A program made the translations under genes and the position numbers. From the NCBI GenBank assembly GCA_034190875.2, contig CM067353.1:32181199-32245198 (forward strand): DNA of 64,000 nucleotides. Reading direction: 5' to 3'. The notes under the pieces were generated by a model. It was not told where the DNA came from and did no database searches. It worked only from the letters and a program-made list of their open reading frames with translations. The stretch is from Urechis unicinctus (taxonomy: Eukaryota > Annelida > Polychaeta > Xenopneusta > Urechidae). Position 1 is the first letter of the stretch, and the number at the start of each line of letters is the position of its first letter. Of the stretch, positions 1 through 9,936 are shown piece after piece.

Positions 1-318
1 GTTCAAGTCACATTAGCATTCACCACAGCTTCTGACGACAAACTAGGTGGTATTTGCAAGAAGAAACGCAAGGGTTTGGTATTGTGGGTATGCCTAAAAC
101 AACCTAATATCAGCGGGAGCTGGGACGTGACAGTAAATAATTGCCTCCAGATGCAAGTGGTTCATGTCACATTAGCATTCGCCACAGCTACTGACGACAT
201 ACTAGGTAATATTTACAAGAAGGAACGAAAGGGTTTGGTATTGTGGATATGCTGATAACAACCTGATATCAGCGGGAGCAGGGGCGTGACACTTAAATAT
301 TTGCCTCATGATGCAAGT
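1..318. repeat. 159-bp tandem repeat, two units
   Basis: Two adjacent units (1-159 and 160-318) share the same order of motifs: a start like GTTCAAGTCACATTAGCATT, then CACAGCT, GACGACA, ACTAGG, AGGGTTTGGTATTGTGG, ATCAGCGGGAGC and a TTGCCTC-ATGCAAGT end. They differ at scattered single bases, so the duplication is not recent. One unit in inverted orientation is present at about 27,030-27,200, and a shortened one near 43,650-43,740. No coding potential is seen. Confidence 0.9.
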
Positions 319-3300
319 AATAGTATCTTGATGGCTTAGGATGTGATCGTTTGGTACGAAAATAATTTAAGACATGTCTCTTTATTGTGTAATTTGAAAT
401 GACAAGTAAAGCTTTCTTTGTTGCAGTCAATATGGCAATATCTTTGAAGAAACCTCAACCCAGCCATCCTACTAGTCATCCAGCACGATTATTTAGACCA
501 CCGTCATATAACCCTACTCTTCCGGCTTTTGGCAAGGTATGGGAGATAAGGGACGAATCAACTGATTCAGGTATTGATCAATTTGGCGCGTTGACACAGG
601 ACATGGGCTGTACATGAACCACGTTCGGGACCTGCTAGAACCACGGAAAAAAATGTATATATTTCAATCACTACCGCAGCGCAGCACAATGCATTGTATT
701 CTTGCATTATGACTGTGAGAACCGATTACATGAACCAACAGCTGTCACTGAACGCCTTTTATAGACGTCTGATGTTATTGCTTGCTTGTGTTGCAGAAAC
801 CCACTATGTAGGATATTTCCTTCGCATTAATTTGTTCATTATTCATGCAAGCAATGGAAAATAGTATATTTTGTTTTGGTTAGAGAATATTTACCATTAC
901 TCATCAAAGGAACTAATTATTACTCCAATAGGGTCTTTTGGTGACATTCAGAACCTGATACAACCACAGCGAAAACATGCAGGTATTCTTATCATTTCCG
1001 CAGCAATAAATGTTCTATATTACTTCATATGTGAAATATGATGGGGTATTAATATGCTTTTTTCATTCGGCGCATTTAACGCCCAACGACTTGCTTTGGG
1101 TTGCTCTGATGTTATAAGAATGATATCGATCTAACAGATATCTAGCTGCCCGGATAACGCAAGGCCGTCGCGATGTCCACATATGAGGTTACTAATAACG
1201 ACATCTTAACAATCTCAACCTACTTCTATATCAGTCATTATAAAAACTGTGAATAATGCAGGTTAAATGTCAGCCAATGACATCAAGCACCAGACCTGTT
1301 TTGTTTAATCCTCCTAATACAATTAACACCTATGTTGTCGTCACGTGTGTGTGATAGCTTGATATATCAAATACACATTAGAGTTTCAACGTCAATTACG
1401 ACAGTAGGCATTGCACCCAGGCAATGACGACAGGGATGATTGTTAGAACAAGACCCTTGACACCAGTTGGCCACCTTGCTAGTCCAACAAACTGTGCGTA
1501 AGTACTCGTTGAGATTGTGAAAAACCGGCTGTATAGGGTACTCGTAGCTCACAGTGAAACTGTACCCAGACCATCATTTAATGTGATATCCTGACAGCTC
1601 AAGCCAGCAACTTCTACAGTCACATCATTTATAAACTGATGGGAATCGATCCATTTATTTACGGTGACAGACCTACTAGAGCTGCAAAGGCATTGCACCG
1701 ACTTGGGGCAATACAGCCAGGCTTAATCGTTAATATGGACATCCGGTATACGTAATGGCAGACACCCAATGCAGACAGCTTTCCGAACGTTATCTTAACA
1801 ATGGCCACTTAGCATTGACCTGATTGTTGCATTAGGGCGAGCGCCGTCATCAGATCGTCTTATATTACCAGAGCCAATTTCACGAGGGGTCACGTGGTGG
1901 TATGCTTTCGTGATGTGTGCAAGTAAATATAGTCAAACATTTTTATTATCTCTACAAATGAGCCATGCAAATTTGCTCTTGGTGTACCTTGTACATTTTT
2001 AAACCATACAAAGGATTTGCTAACAACAGTTGTGACTTTTTGTGCAGCTAACCAGTTCTATAAATATACAAATCACCGATCAGCTAAACCCCTGGCCAAA
2101 CGTTGATAGCGAATTGTAGGAAGTCCTTGTCGATAAAGTCATACTAACTGATTCGATTTCAAAACTTCTAGATCTTTTGAATGACGGTCGTATAAGAAAT
2201 GTCACACGATTCCACTCCCAGACCGCCAATTGTGAAGCATAGCTAATGTTATCTAATTGCCTGTCACATGATAATTCGGATAGGCTTTGCGGGTTTTCCA
2301 TAAATTGTAAATTATTTCCGAAAATGTTTACTGCATTGGTAAAGACTGTATATATGAATAGTGATTAATATGCTGCCATAGACGATGCTACATGTATTCA
2401 TCACTTTTGGGAGTGGTTTTGGATTGTGACAGCGGACTGGTAACCTGCCCCCGCTGTTATCAGCCAAGACCACTCCCAATTGTGGGATGAAATTAAGACA
2501 AAGGGATATATTTATCTTTACACGTAGCACTTGGTCATCTTTGACTTGGCATGTTAAGAGAGGTATGTTTTCTACTTGAATGAGCTACTCCTGAGAATGT
2601 TAAACACCAACCACTACGGCATTTTGTAACATAAAGTGTTGATCCCCTATGCTTAGCTTCACACTGAGCACATTCGTTGCCAATATTGAGTAGCCTTTTT
2701 TGGAAATACGTAGCTATATCTAATGTGCAGATGTTTCGCGTTGATGTTAAATGTGCATTCATGCTGTAACTGCGTTACTCAAGTAACAATGCGCATATAA
2801 AATGTCATATATTTGATTACACATGCTTCTTCATGTAAATACATCGCCTCTTTTCCTGTCTTTTCGGCATGTTACCCAATGATGATAAAAGTAGGAATGG
2901 ATCATGTCGGAATCGGTCACTGGCATTCAGAATTATATATAATATATTGATCTCAGGTCCTGTGGGTGATGCAGATAGTCAAAGCGTGACGTGGATATGT
3001 TGCAACAGTTGAATGGTTCACAGCATGTCTGCCATGTAGTCGACCCGCATGTGAACTGCCAATTAGCACCAATAACCTTCTAAGATTGCTACCTGTTTGA
3101 CCTATTTCTGTATTGTGCATAAAGATCGTGGTCCTTGACTTTTGGCTCATATTACATTGGCATTCACTGTCGTTACCAACGTCACACTAGCCGGTAATAG
3201 CCTAGCCAAATGATAGAGTTCATATAAGCATCTTCGACCAAACAGAAGCACGAAGTTAGGTAATTGTCTCTAGTCGCGTTTGACAAACAATAATGTTTGT

Positions 3301-4106
3301 TATTGGGGAAATATTCCCTCTTAGGTTGGAACATTGTCGAGTTATCCGTTAGATTTTGTGTCCACTGCTGGTTGTGCTAATGTGGGAGAATACGTATAGC
3401 TGCGACGGACAAACCAGCTTAATTGACATTTAACAAATAGGTTGCATTCTTCTTGCAAAATATCCACAAGGAAACAATGAGACATATGTTGTAACCAAAA
3501 CGGTAAATCTTTAAGCTGACAGTAGGTCCTTTTGAAAAAGTGTGTAAGGACATGATATGCAGCTCTCCGCTAAGGACATGGTATGCAGCTCAATATGCTA
3601 ATAACATGCATTGTAACGAGCACACAAATGATGGCCTTTTTCTGTGCAGACGCTTCTGGTTGCACGTTGCTGCCCGGCAATTGGACGCTACCACCGGAGA
3701 TATATAAAAGTATAATATTACGATGCAAAGTTAAACAAATTTGGATGTAACTGTCAAGGAAAGCTGTCTGTCGCTACTGCTGGTCGTGGTAGTAGTGCTG
3801 ATGCAGTAATTATTTGTTGTTGGTAGAAAGCGATACATCGCCGTAATCTAAGCTGGACTCATTATTGTCGTAAGTACTTGGTGGAACAAGGAAAGAACTG
3901 GTACATTGTACCGCTATCTGGTTGCATCCAGAGAGCGTCGGGGAATGTGGTGCTGCTCGGAGATATCAGTCCCCGACAATTATATACCGCATGATTAAAT
4001 ACAACAGCTATGACTTCATACGAAACGTATGTATCATAAAAAATGTGTTTTAAGATATCCTGTTGTTCCATTGAAGACGTCATCGTTATTGTAATCTTTA
4101 AGTAGC

Positions 4107-4162
4107 CTGGTGCCGCTATTCTGTAGGGCAGTGACATGGCAAGAACCTCTGTCTCGCAGTAA
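4107..4162 (+). pseudogene. Relic of YIPF5-like exon encoding the D-I-A-G-P region, plus orientation
   Basis: The segment GGTGCCGCTATTCTG through GTCTCGCA resembles the minus-strand exon at 5,412-5,522 around its GACATCGCCGGACC core. That core is here degraded to GACATGGCAAGAACC. The same form appears in inverted orientation at 16,112-16,173, so the two relics are members of the inverted repeat arms. Reading frame and splice sites are lost. The match is short and rests on a few anchor words. Confidence 0.5.
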
Positions 4163-4560
4163 CACGCGATTAACAATTCCAAACTTCGGTGATCTTTCAG
4201 GCGGTTCTTAATTGATTTCGAGTTCGCCTTACGTTTGAAATGCTGAGGTCAGCGCAAGACTTGTGTTCGGTGAAATGTGGCTTGGGTGTCAGGATGTATC
4301 TCTATGTCAATGATGCCACGCATTGTTTATCTGTATGCTTTTGCTAAATGACAGCTTCTCAATATATATCAAGGAGGATATGCAGGTGAATTCTAAGAGA
4401 TGATATTGGTCTTGCTGTCCTAATGGACCTTTTTTCTACTGGTTTCTGTCAAATTCGTCGACCGTCCTCTCAATGTGCTACATACATGTATATGCACTGG
4501 CTGCTTGCTCCGTAACCGGCGATTTTGCATTTTGAACGGGCAGTGGACAACTGAATTTTT

Positions 4561-4813
4561 TTTTCTTCGATAATGCCATAAAACGCAATCGTGGTGCATT
4601 GCATCGCGATGCCTACGTGTATTATGAAAATAGAAAGTTCCCGTTTACAGGAAATGATATTGGATTTGTTCAGCAACCCTGTGAAACGAGACGCATTTAC
4701 AAGTGAACAGGGGCAACAGTTGGCGCCTCTCGGTTATCAAAGGAACATATTGGCCTTACTGTGACAAATCCATCGTCTTGTGTTCTGTGCAATGCCAGAA
4801 ATGCCTCTATATT
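4561..4813. other. Non-coding 3' flank of the YIPF5-like gene
   Basis: This interval lies downstream (minus direction) of the YIPF5-like stop codon. I see no AATAAA-type polyadenylation signal in the first tens of bases after the stop and no other gene. The open frame at 4,703-4,927 on the plus strand is the antisense shadow of the last exon. Confidence 0.5.
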
Positions 4814-5012
4814 TCAAAATACAGTAAGCAAGGTAAATACACCATAAAGCAAGGCGCATGGATATGCCACCAGCATCTGTTGCTGGTCCATGCCGAGCGC
4901 CGAGACCAAAATTTTACTGGCCGATAAACTGCACCAAATGACTATTGCTGACGTCAGTATCACTCCAACCTGACCCATAGAAGCAAACACATTCATTAAT
5001 GTTGACGGCAAG
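4814..5012 (-). pseudogene. YIPF5: YIPF5-like terminal exon C
   Basis: The only good AG acceptor with a pyrimidine tract (CATCCTTGTCAG) places the exon start at 5,012 and joins in frame. It adds about 13 residues ([12 protein letters not shown]) before the conserved GQVGVILT, where the family normally continues directly from SLQ. Aligned to the family, the exon should instead begin at 4,976 with G-GGT-CAG, but the two bases before that point are AT, not AG. Either the acceptor was lost and an upstream one is used, or this is further decay. From GQVGVIL to the stop the frame is intact. Confidence 0.85.
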
Positions 5013-5077
5013 CTGACAAGGATGAAAACAAGAGGTCATGTACCATTCTTATCGTGATTGGTTTGAGGGCGACTTAC

Positions 5078-5259
5078 TGGAGGGACATGAGAACAGCGTA
5101 GAATGAGAGCAGCACCATGGGCAGGAGATAGTAGCCAAGTACACTGAACACATAACTTACTGTGGTACCCATCATACTCATCAGGTTGAGTAGGGCGTAC
5201 ATGGCGATAGACCCTACCACGCCGATCCCATAAATATATCCGAAATGTACCTTGCCAGT
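5078..5259 (-). pseudogene. YIPF5: YIPF5-like exon B (central transmembrane segments)
   Basis: The exon follows the acceptor TTGCTGCAG and ends CTCCA|GTAAGTC, leaving phase 2. It is 182 bases, open throughout, and encodes three hydrophobic stretches around [30 protein letters not shown] and [11 protein letters not shown]. Decayed copies of this exon lie at 10,804-10,944 and 23,979-24,131 in the same orientation. Compared with the first 96 bases of the 10.8-kb copy there are eight differences, five of them synonymous in this frame. Confidence 0.9.
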
Positions 5260-5411
5260 CTGCAGCAAGCAACGTGCAATGTCAGCCAAAGCAATCCAAT
5301 AGACCATAGTAAAACCATGAGTAAAATTATTCCGCCGAAACATGCCGAATACAAACACTCAAGCCGAACTACTTTGATGAAGTGCATCGTTATAATTGAC
5401 ACTCGTCTTAC

Positions 5412-5522
5412 CAGCGAAAGTCATCCCCCGAATGCGAGACAGAAGACGAGGGGTCCGGCGATGTCAGTGTCCTGTTGTATAGCGGAGTCCTGCTGCTTCA
5501 AGGGGTTTAACACAGATAACGT
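5412..5522 (-). pseudogene. YIPF5: YIPF5-like exon A (family signature exon, contains the TGA)
   Basis: The acceptor is TGTGTTACAG before ACGTTATCT and the donor is CTG|GTAAGACG. The exon is phase 0 at both ends and 111 bases long. It encodes the last cytosolic residues and the start of the first membrane segment ([11 protein letters not shown]). A single C-to-G change in a TCA serine codon would explain the TGA at 5,421-5,423, but the ancestral codon is not known. No donor inside the exon bypasses the stop. Confidence 0.87.
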
Positions 5523-5639
5523 CTGTAACACAGATGGGAGCAGTACAACATTGTAATATATATATCTCATAGTACGTACGGTTCAAATTGCGTACATTTC
5601 ATAGTACATCGGTTTCTCTATAATACACCCACAGTGATC

Positions 5640-5824
5640 ATACGATATACGCTTTCTTTCAGGTTGATATTTCTGAACGAGATCACATTCCCCGACGGAC
5701 GAGTAAATATGAGGTTAGCAACCAGAGAGCATCTTTCGTTGCACAGAATAGCTATTAAGACCAGATGGCCTTGCAGACAATAATGTGTCCTGATGCTGGC
5801 TTCCCAGCCGCAGCGCATCAGAAC

Positions 5825-5872
<48 letters not shown>

Positions 5873-6030
5873 CGGCGCCTGTAACATCAGACCCCCAACC
5901 CACACCGGATACCTTAGTTATGCTCTGAAAAGACATCGTAATATCACATTGTAATATTTCTCCTGTGGGACGTTTTTTTTGCCGAGCAATCACGAGCGCG
6001 AAAAAGCAATCAGTTAGTGTCGTGATCACG
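5640..6030. repeat. Array block shared with 34,200-34,460 and 58,640-58,880
   Basis: On the minus strand the three copies read alike. The 5.9-kb and 58.8-kb copies share TGEI, then DIT-M-FQ, then SGV, then TGA-AA. The 5.8-kb and 34.3-kb copies share LG-QHQ, then LL, after an alanine (GCT) run. The left part (5,660-5,720) also resembles about 32,070-32,110 and 61,000-61,040. Frames are not maintained in all copies, so I treat this as repeat DNA. It carries the (CAG)14 tract. Confidence 0.7.
5828..5869 (+). repeat. (CAG)14 microsatellite
   Basis: Fourteen perfect CAG triplets. The homologous site in the 34.3-kb copy has only short runs (GCAGCAGCAGCACCACCAGC), and the 58.75-kb copy has just TTGCTGCAGCC. 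The expansion is therefore private to this copy. Confidence 0.97.
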
Positions 6031-6059
6031 ATCTGCTAAACACAACATTAGGTCGTCAG

Positions 6060-6660
6060 TCATGAGCTCATTTACAAGTCAGCTTAATACAAACTCCATT
6101 ATCGGCTCCTGTGAATGTCTCGTCCTGCCCCGTCATTTCTGCTTATTCTGTCCGAATGGGATGTCGTGCTCAACATGGGCGAGATGTCTTCTTTTGCCGT
6201 GAATTATTTGCCAGCTGCATTCATTATCTTTCTGATTATGAAAACTTCATTATCTACGCATTTCTTATTGCTTACAATGAATTTCTGTAACATATGTTGC
6301 TTTCATTGATTGCAGCAAAATATAAGACTAATACAACAGTGAAGAGCTCTGAATGAGCGGCCGCCTTCTAGGATCAATGGTCAAATTTAAGAATAAAAAG
6401 AACAAGATGGTAGAAAATGCCAACGATAATCCCATGATACGTCACCACCAGCCGATTGACCGGCAAAGCAAGGTTAGAATACGGTTTAACCGCACACCAA
6501 TACTCATGTGTTATATGGTGCCAAGAAATGTTAACAGGTAAGATTGACCTGATTAATCAGCCGCCTTCAAGGCTAAATAGCAATGGAGATGGAACAGATG
6601 AAAATGGAAACGATTATCCTAGGGCAAGTCGCCACCAGCCGATTGACTGAACCAGGCCAT
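6060..6660. repeat. Array block with internal ~200-bp tandem duplication
   Basis: About 6,150-6,330 resembles 7,180-7,320 and 34,580-34,750. About 6,358-6,465 (GCCGCCTTCTAGG to CACCAGCCGATTGAC) is repeated with divergence at 6,559-6,648 (GCCGCCTTCAAGG to CACCAGCCGATTGAC). The stretch 6,470-6,530 matches 34,770-34,820. The open frames at 6,353 and 6,456 are short, overlap in different frames and show no family resemblance. Confidence 0.7.
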
Positions 6661-7519
6661 TCCAGCATCTAGCCTAGGTGAAATCCGTGGTGTGTTGAAA
6701 ATATGGCTCTCGTAAGGACTCATTGTCCACCGCACAGGTTGCCCCGTATTAGTCCACTAATGGCAGACAAGACAAAATAGCAAATAGTCATCCTCAGTTT
6801 GAAAAGAAAAACCCCGCGAAACAACATTGATCAATGAATACCTTGAAGGTCACAATCAATCACGGCCTTACTAGGCAAGTGAAGCGCTGATCCGTTGCCT
6901 ATGTAATCGGATTTGAGCCCCATTTTACTGCTGTTTTGCAGGTCAAATTCAATTGCATCTCTCACATTGCCGCTCAACTAATGTAAGCCACAGTGAATCT
7001 AACCACCAACCAAACATTTACCTAATTTAAGCCACATTGAATCTAACCACCAACCAAACCTTTCCCTAATGTCAGCCACGGTGAATCTAACCACAGAACG
7101 AAAAATTAGGAGAATAAGCGAGTTATAGCGGTGATAGGTCACATTTGCATTGTGTGGAATTTATCAAAACATGCTGACGTCGAGCAATTCTATGCTCCCA
7201 ATGGGCGAGCTGCATATCTGGGCCTTTCGAGTTTTGTTAAAAGGACCCATTGCCAGCTGTAAGATAAATTGGTCAAAAATATGTCATATTTTCACACATA
7301 TATTGCTTTCATTGAATAGTACGGACGAAAACAGAATGGTTGTTGAAATACCCAGCAGGGGTTGTGCTGACACCCTCGGGTTGAACAGAGAAGTTCCACA
7401 TAGATCCATTAATATATTAAAGGTCACTGGCCTCAAGAACTTTATATAGTTAGGCAAAGACCTGATGCTTTATCGAATGTTTTTCTGCCATTACGTTGCC
7501 TTGCACGATCAAAAACCAG
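6661..7519. repeat. Non-coding span with three 44-bp tandem units and a duplicate of the 6.2-kb block
   Basis: Units at 6,978-7,021, 7,022-7,065 and 7,066-7,109 each begin CTAAT-T-AGCCAC and contain GAATCTAACCAC. The third is cut short by divergence. About 7,180-7,320 repeats 6,150-6,310 (shared GGGCGAG and CATATATTGCTTTCATTGA-like words). No gene is recognised. Confidence 0.75.
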
Positions 7520-7900
7520 TCAACCCAGAGCAGGTCCAATTCCTCGGCACCTCTCACATTGCCACTGGCACGCGGCTACTCGTAGTCTGCCTGGGGTGTC
7601 GCCTCGGTCGAAATTGATTGATGGACAAATTATTTGTAATGTCTTCCAGCTAACACATAACTCCACAGGCCGACCAAACAAAGTGATTTGATGGCGGTGG
7701 CCGGGTTTTTTGCTGCACAGGCGAGAAAAGGCACGGTTGACATGAAGCATTAGATATAGAAGAGCCATTCCGGGATGTTTCCATGGTAATGTAAGCGTAG
7801 TAGCTTGAGGGCGGACGTTGAATCAGGAGGCAGTTAGCAGCGGGATTTGATGCATGACATAAGACAAACGACGTGGCTATTTTAGACATCACATGGTCTA
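7520..7900. repeat. Array block shared with 16,300-16,560 (direct) and weakly 36,400-36,540
   Basis: Shared words in order include GGATGTTTCCATGGTAAT, CTTGA-GGCGGA-GTTGA and ACGTGGCTATTTTA. The 36.4-kb copy keeps only the TTTCCATGGTAA region and flanks. The minus-strand open frames here are not conserved between copies. Confidence 0.75.
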
Positions 7901-8400
7901 TAGAGTTGTCATCCCTGATTCTCTGCTAACGCAACTTAATAAACGCCTTTTGAAAATTACATATTAGTGGAGGGACTTATGTGACGGGTGATAGCGTTAG
8001 ACATGGCATGACGCTATATTGATGAGCACCAATATCAGGTACATTGACTGTAACTGCCAACCGAACCAATCACCGACGTCAGCCACAGCAAACGTAACTG
8101 CCAACCGAACTTTTCACTAAGTTACAATATAACCTGGGTTCTCACTAGCACAAACTTCTAGCGGGTTCCTGGACCTCTTCGGTTAAATCCTCAAGAATCC
8201 CAGCCGAAAGTGAGGGGTCCACAGTTATCTCGAAGAACCATAATGACAAAGTGAATGCAGAGCCAGGCGATGCCCCTACGAAGGTCTGTAATGATGCGAA
8301 CTAACCTGCGTTGCCACAGCAATGAAATGCACCTCGCGCTTTTTGGAACATTATGTGTTGTCTAAGATACCATAAACATTGATACTATGTTACTGTTGAT
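7901..8400. other. Non-coding, with a degenerate ~42-bp repeat
   Basis: GTAACTGCCAACCGAAC occurs at about 8,050 and again at about 8,093, with CACCGACGTCAGCCACAGC between. The motif resembles the 44-bp units at 6,978-7,109 and a word (AATGTCAGC) common to many array units. Nothing coding is seen. Confidence 0.55.
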
Positions 8401-9590
8401 CTGCCTTTGCCTAATAATTCTAATGAAAAATCGTATGCTAATGTTAAAGTGATGCTGATTTAGGGCGCATCATGGCACATCCGGGTGCCGTCTTGTGGTG
8501 TTGCCCAAAAACGTATATGACTGATCAGCATCCCAGAACAAGGCGATTTGATGGTTAAATGTCGTTCAAGCTTCCAATGCGGCGATCCGCATATTAGTTC
8601 GTGCAGCAGCGGTCACCAAACCCAACCAGATAACTCTTGGAATGCTCTGATATTTCATAGACTATTCCCCGATGAAAGCACTTTATCACACACGACGGCA
8701 GGCCACAATCTATCACGATGCCTCTGTTTGGTCGGAAATGTGGCAGTTATCAACACTCATGTTAACATACACAACCCTTTCATTTGACCATGCTATTGCC
8801 TTGTACTTACCAACATGTCTCATGTCGGTTGCGGCAGTGGTTTCAAAAGTGGCATGAACGAAACATTGCAAGGGCCACAAAAGTAGAGGGGTGTAAATAA
8901 TGATTGGCTATTCACATACGGGTAGACCACATGACAGTAATGCTGTTGGCCATTAAGAAGGAGAAGCCACTTCACATGACGCATTGCTGACCTGGATACT
9001 TATACATAACACGGCTAGCAAATGAACGATTCCCTTCATGATTCGTCCGTACTTTGTATCACCATGGGGTGTCATGTTGAAAAGATAGGATAGGATATTG
9101 CTTTTACATGAAGATTATTGCAAGTGTATGACATACTATATGCATAATGCTATGTGAGTAACAATGACTAATTATAAAGCAGACAATATGTTTTCGTCTT
9201 ATTATTACTGATACCTGTAACTGTAATTGCAAAAGTCGCTGTGTCGTTTTCTCCAGACCCCCTAGCAACATAAGATATTAGGCCCTTCAACAACAATAAG
9301 GTCAAGGCAAAGTGGCCGATGTTAAGAAAACGGTGGGTATAATTGGGTTATTCAATTACCACCATTGAGTGGCAATGCCTGCCAATACGTATACCGGATG
9401 TTCTTCTCGACGGTTGGACCTGGTTTTAGTGCTCCCAAGTCGATCAAACTCATTTGCAACTATAGCAGTTTCTTCACGCTGTTGCACATACGTGATGACA
9501 ATATGGGAGCTGAATGGGCCAAAGGGGTTTAACCAAAAGGGTCTTGGTGCTTTTCGCCACAGAAAGCATGTATTCCTACTCAACATGCCT
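8401..9590 (+). repeat. Array segment, direct and shortened copy of ~17.2-21.3 kb
   Basis: 8,900-9,170 follows 17,740-18,040 (GATTGGCT-TTCACAT, CATGAAGA-TATTGCA, GAGTAAC). 9,225-9,300 follows 18,420-18,480. 9,340-9,480 follows 21,150-21,290 (ATTGGGT-ATTCA-TTACCACC, CGTATACCGG-TGTTC, CCAAGTCG). The order is kept while intervening DNA is missing, the same pattern as in the 1-4.56 kb arm. Confidence 0.75.
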
Positions 9591-9599
9591 CATCCCAGT

Positions 9600-9936
9600 G
9601 ATCAGAGTTGTGGCTGCACAGAGCAGTGCTGTAACCGCGTGCAGGGAGTAGCTCCCGAACGGACATGTCTCGGCACATACACGGACCTGCGCGGTCTCTT
9701 ATTACTGACTAGACCAACCCAGAATCACATCATCTCTGTGATGCGTCCGTTCCAGACCTCGGCAACTAAGCAGAACATTAACCAGGCAGCCAAGTAAATT
9801 GCTGCTGGTGCCGGAGCTGGTATTAGAACGGTGTCTTATTATAGGTTACGCTTGGAACCCATCCATCATGCAACAGCTTTTCTCACATGCTATCCATGGA
9901 TTCGCCCTGTCTGAGGCTATGAGATTTTCCTGTCAA
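9600..9936 (+). pseudogene. ATP5MC: ATP synthase F0 subunit c (nuclear, mitochondrial-targeted) pseudogene
   Basis: Subunit c forms the proton-driven rotor ring of mitochondrial ATP synthase. The plus strand at 9,744-9,794 reads [17 protein letters not shown], which matches the end of the import presequence and the start of the mature protein. A TAA then replaces the expected Phe codon. GAGAGI follows after loss of about eight codons of the ATVGVAG glycine-rich helix. Out of frame, the DNA still spells the conserved second half: TTATTATAGGTTACGC, AACCCATCCATCA, CAACAGCTTTTCTCA, GGATTCGCCCTGTCTGAGGC. It breaks off near 9,936. Upstream, two frames carry presequence-like residues, so a further frameshift is likely and the 5' edge is uncertain. 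No intron interrupts the recognisable part, which favours a retrocopy, although no poly(A) tail is seen. Confidence 0.88.

Larger units (their letters stand above)
1..4560 (-). repeat. Left arm of a long inverted, collinear duplication
   Basis: Read on the minus strand, this segment matches about 15,210-27,200 in order. Anchor pairs are 1-160 with 27,200-27,030; 320-370 with 26,650-26,590; 1,150 with 23,030; 1,370-1,600 with 21,600-21,370; 2,140-2,530 with 19,000-18,600; 2,953-3,150 with 17,870-17,690; 3,290-3,400 with 17,550-17,430; 3,960-4,200 with 16,290-16,110; 4,200-4,390 with 15,560-15,360; and 4,490-4,560 with 15,270-15,210. The partner is about 2.6 times longer, so many deletions here or insertions there are implied. 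Short open frames in this span (for example 2,953-3,150 minus) recur in the partner but carry mostly non-synonymous differences, so I do not call genes. Confidence 0.82.
4814..5522 (-). pseudogene. YIPF5: YIPF5/YIPF7-like (Yip1 family) membrane protein gene, three 3' exons, in-frame TGA
   Basis: Yip1-family proteins are multi-pass membrane proteins of the ER exit site and Golgi that act with Rab GTPases in vesicle traffic. Three minus-strand exons are visible. Exon A (5,522-5,412, 37 codons) starts TLSVLNPLK, carries the family signature as DTDIAGP, and ends FGG-stop-LSL. Exon B (5,259-5,078) starts [11 protein letters not shown] and holds NLMSMMG and LGYYLLP. Exon C (5,012-4,814) carries WCSLSASK and [12 protein letters not shown] and ends TVF, TGA, exactly where the family ends. 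Introns are 152 bp (GTAAGA...GCAG) and 65 bp (GTAAGT...TCAG). Aligned to family members, the TGA in exon A (plus 5,421-5,423) occupies a normal residue position with no length change. The gene's own terminator is also TGA, so reassignment is unlikely. Exons for the cytosolic N-terminal half (usually ending near a conserved LLEELGIN stretch) were not found upstream. It could be a recent pseudogene or a null allele. Confidence 0.88.

Noticed and set aside
5421-5423. TGA as a reassigned (Trp/Cys) or selenocysteine codon in the YIPF5-like gene
   Set aside because: The same gene terminates with TGA at its family-conserved end, and Yip1 proteins are not selenoproteins. A nonsense change is simpler.
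5618-6029. Poly-Leu and poly-Ala minus-strand frames over the CAG tract as a transmembrane or activator protein
   Set aside because: The homopeptide comes from the CAG repeat, and sister copies lack it and lose the frame.
9369-9797. 142-residue plus-strand frame, the longest in the window
   Set aside because: Its first half is array DNA shared with 21.15 kb, and its end is the ATP synthase subunit c pseudogene stopped by TAA. It is a chance fusion, not one protein.
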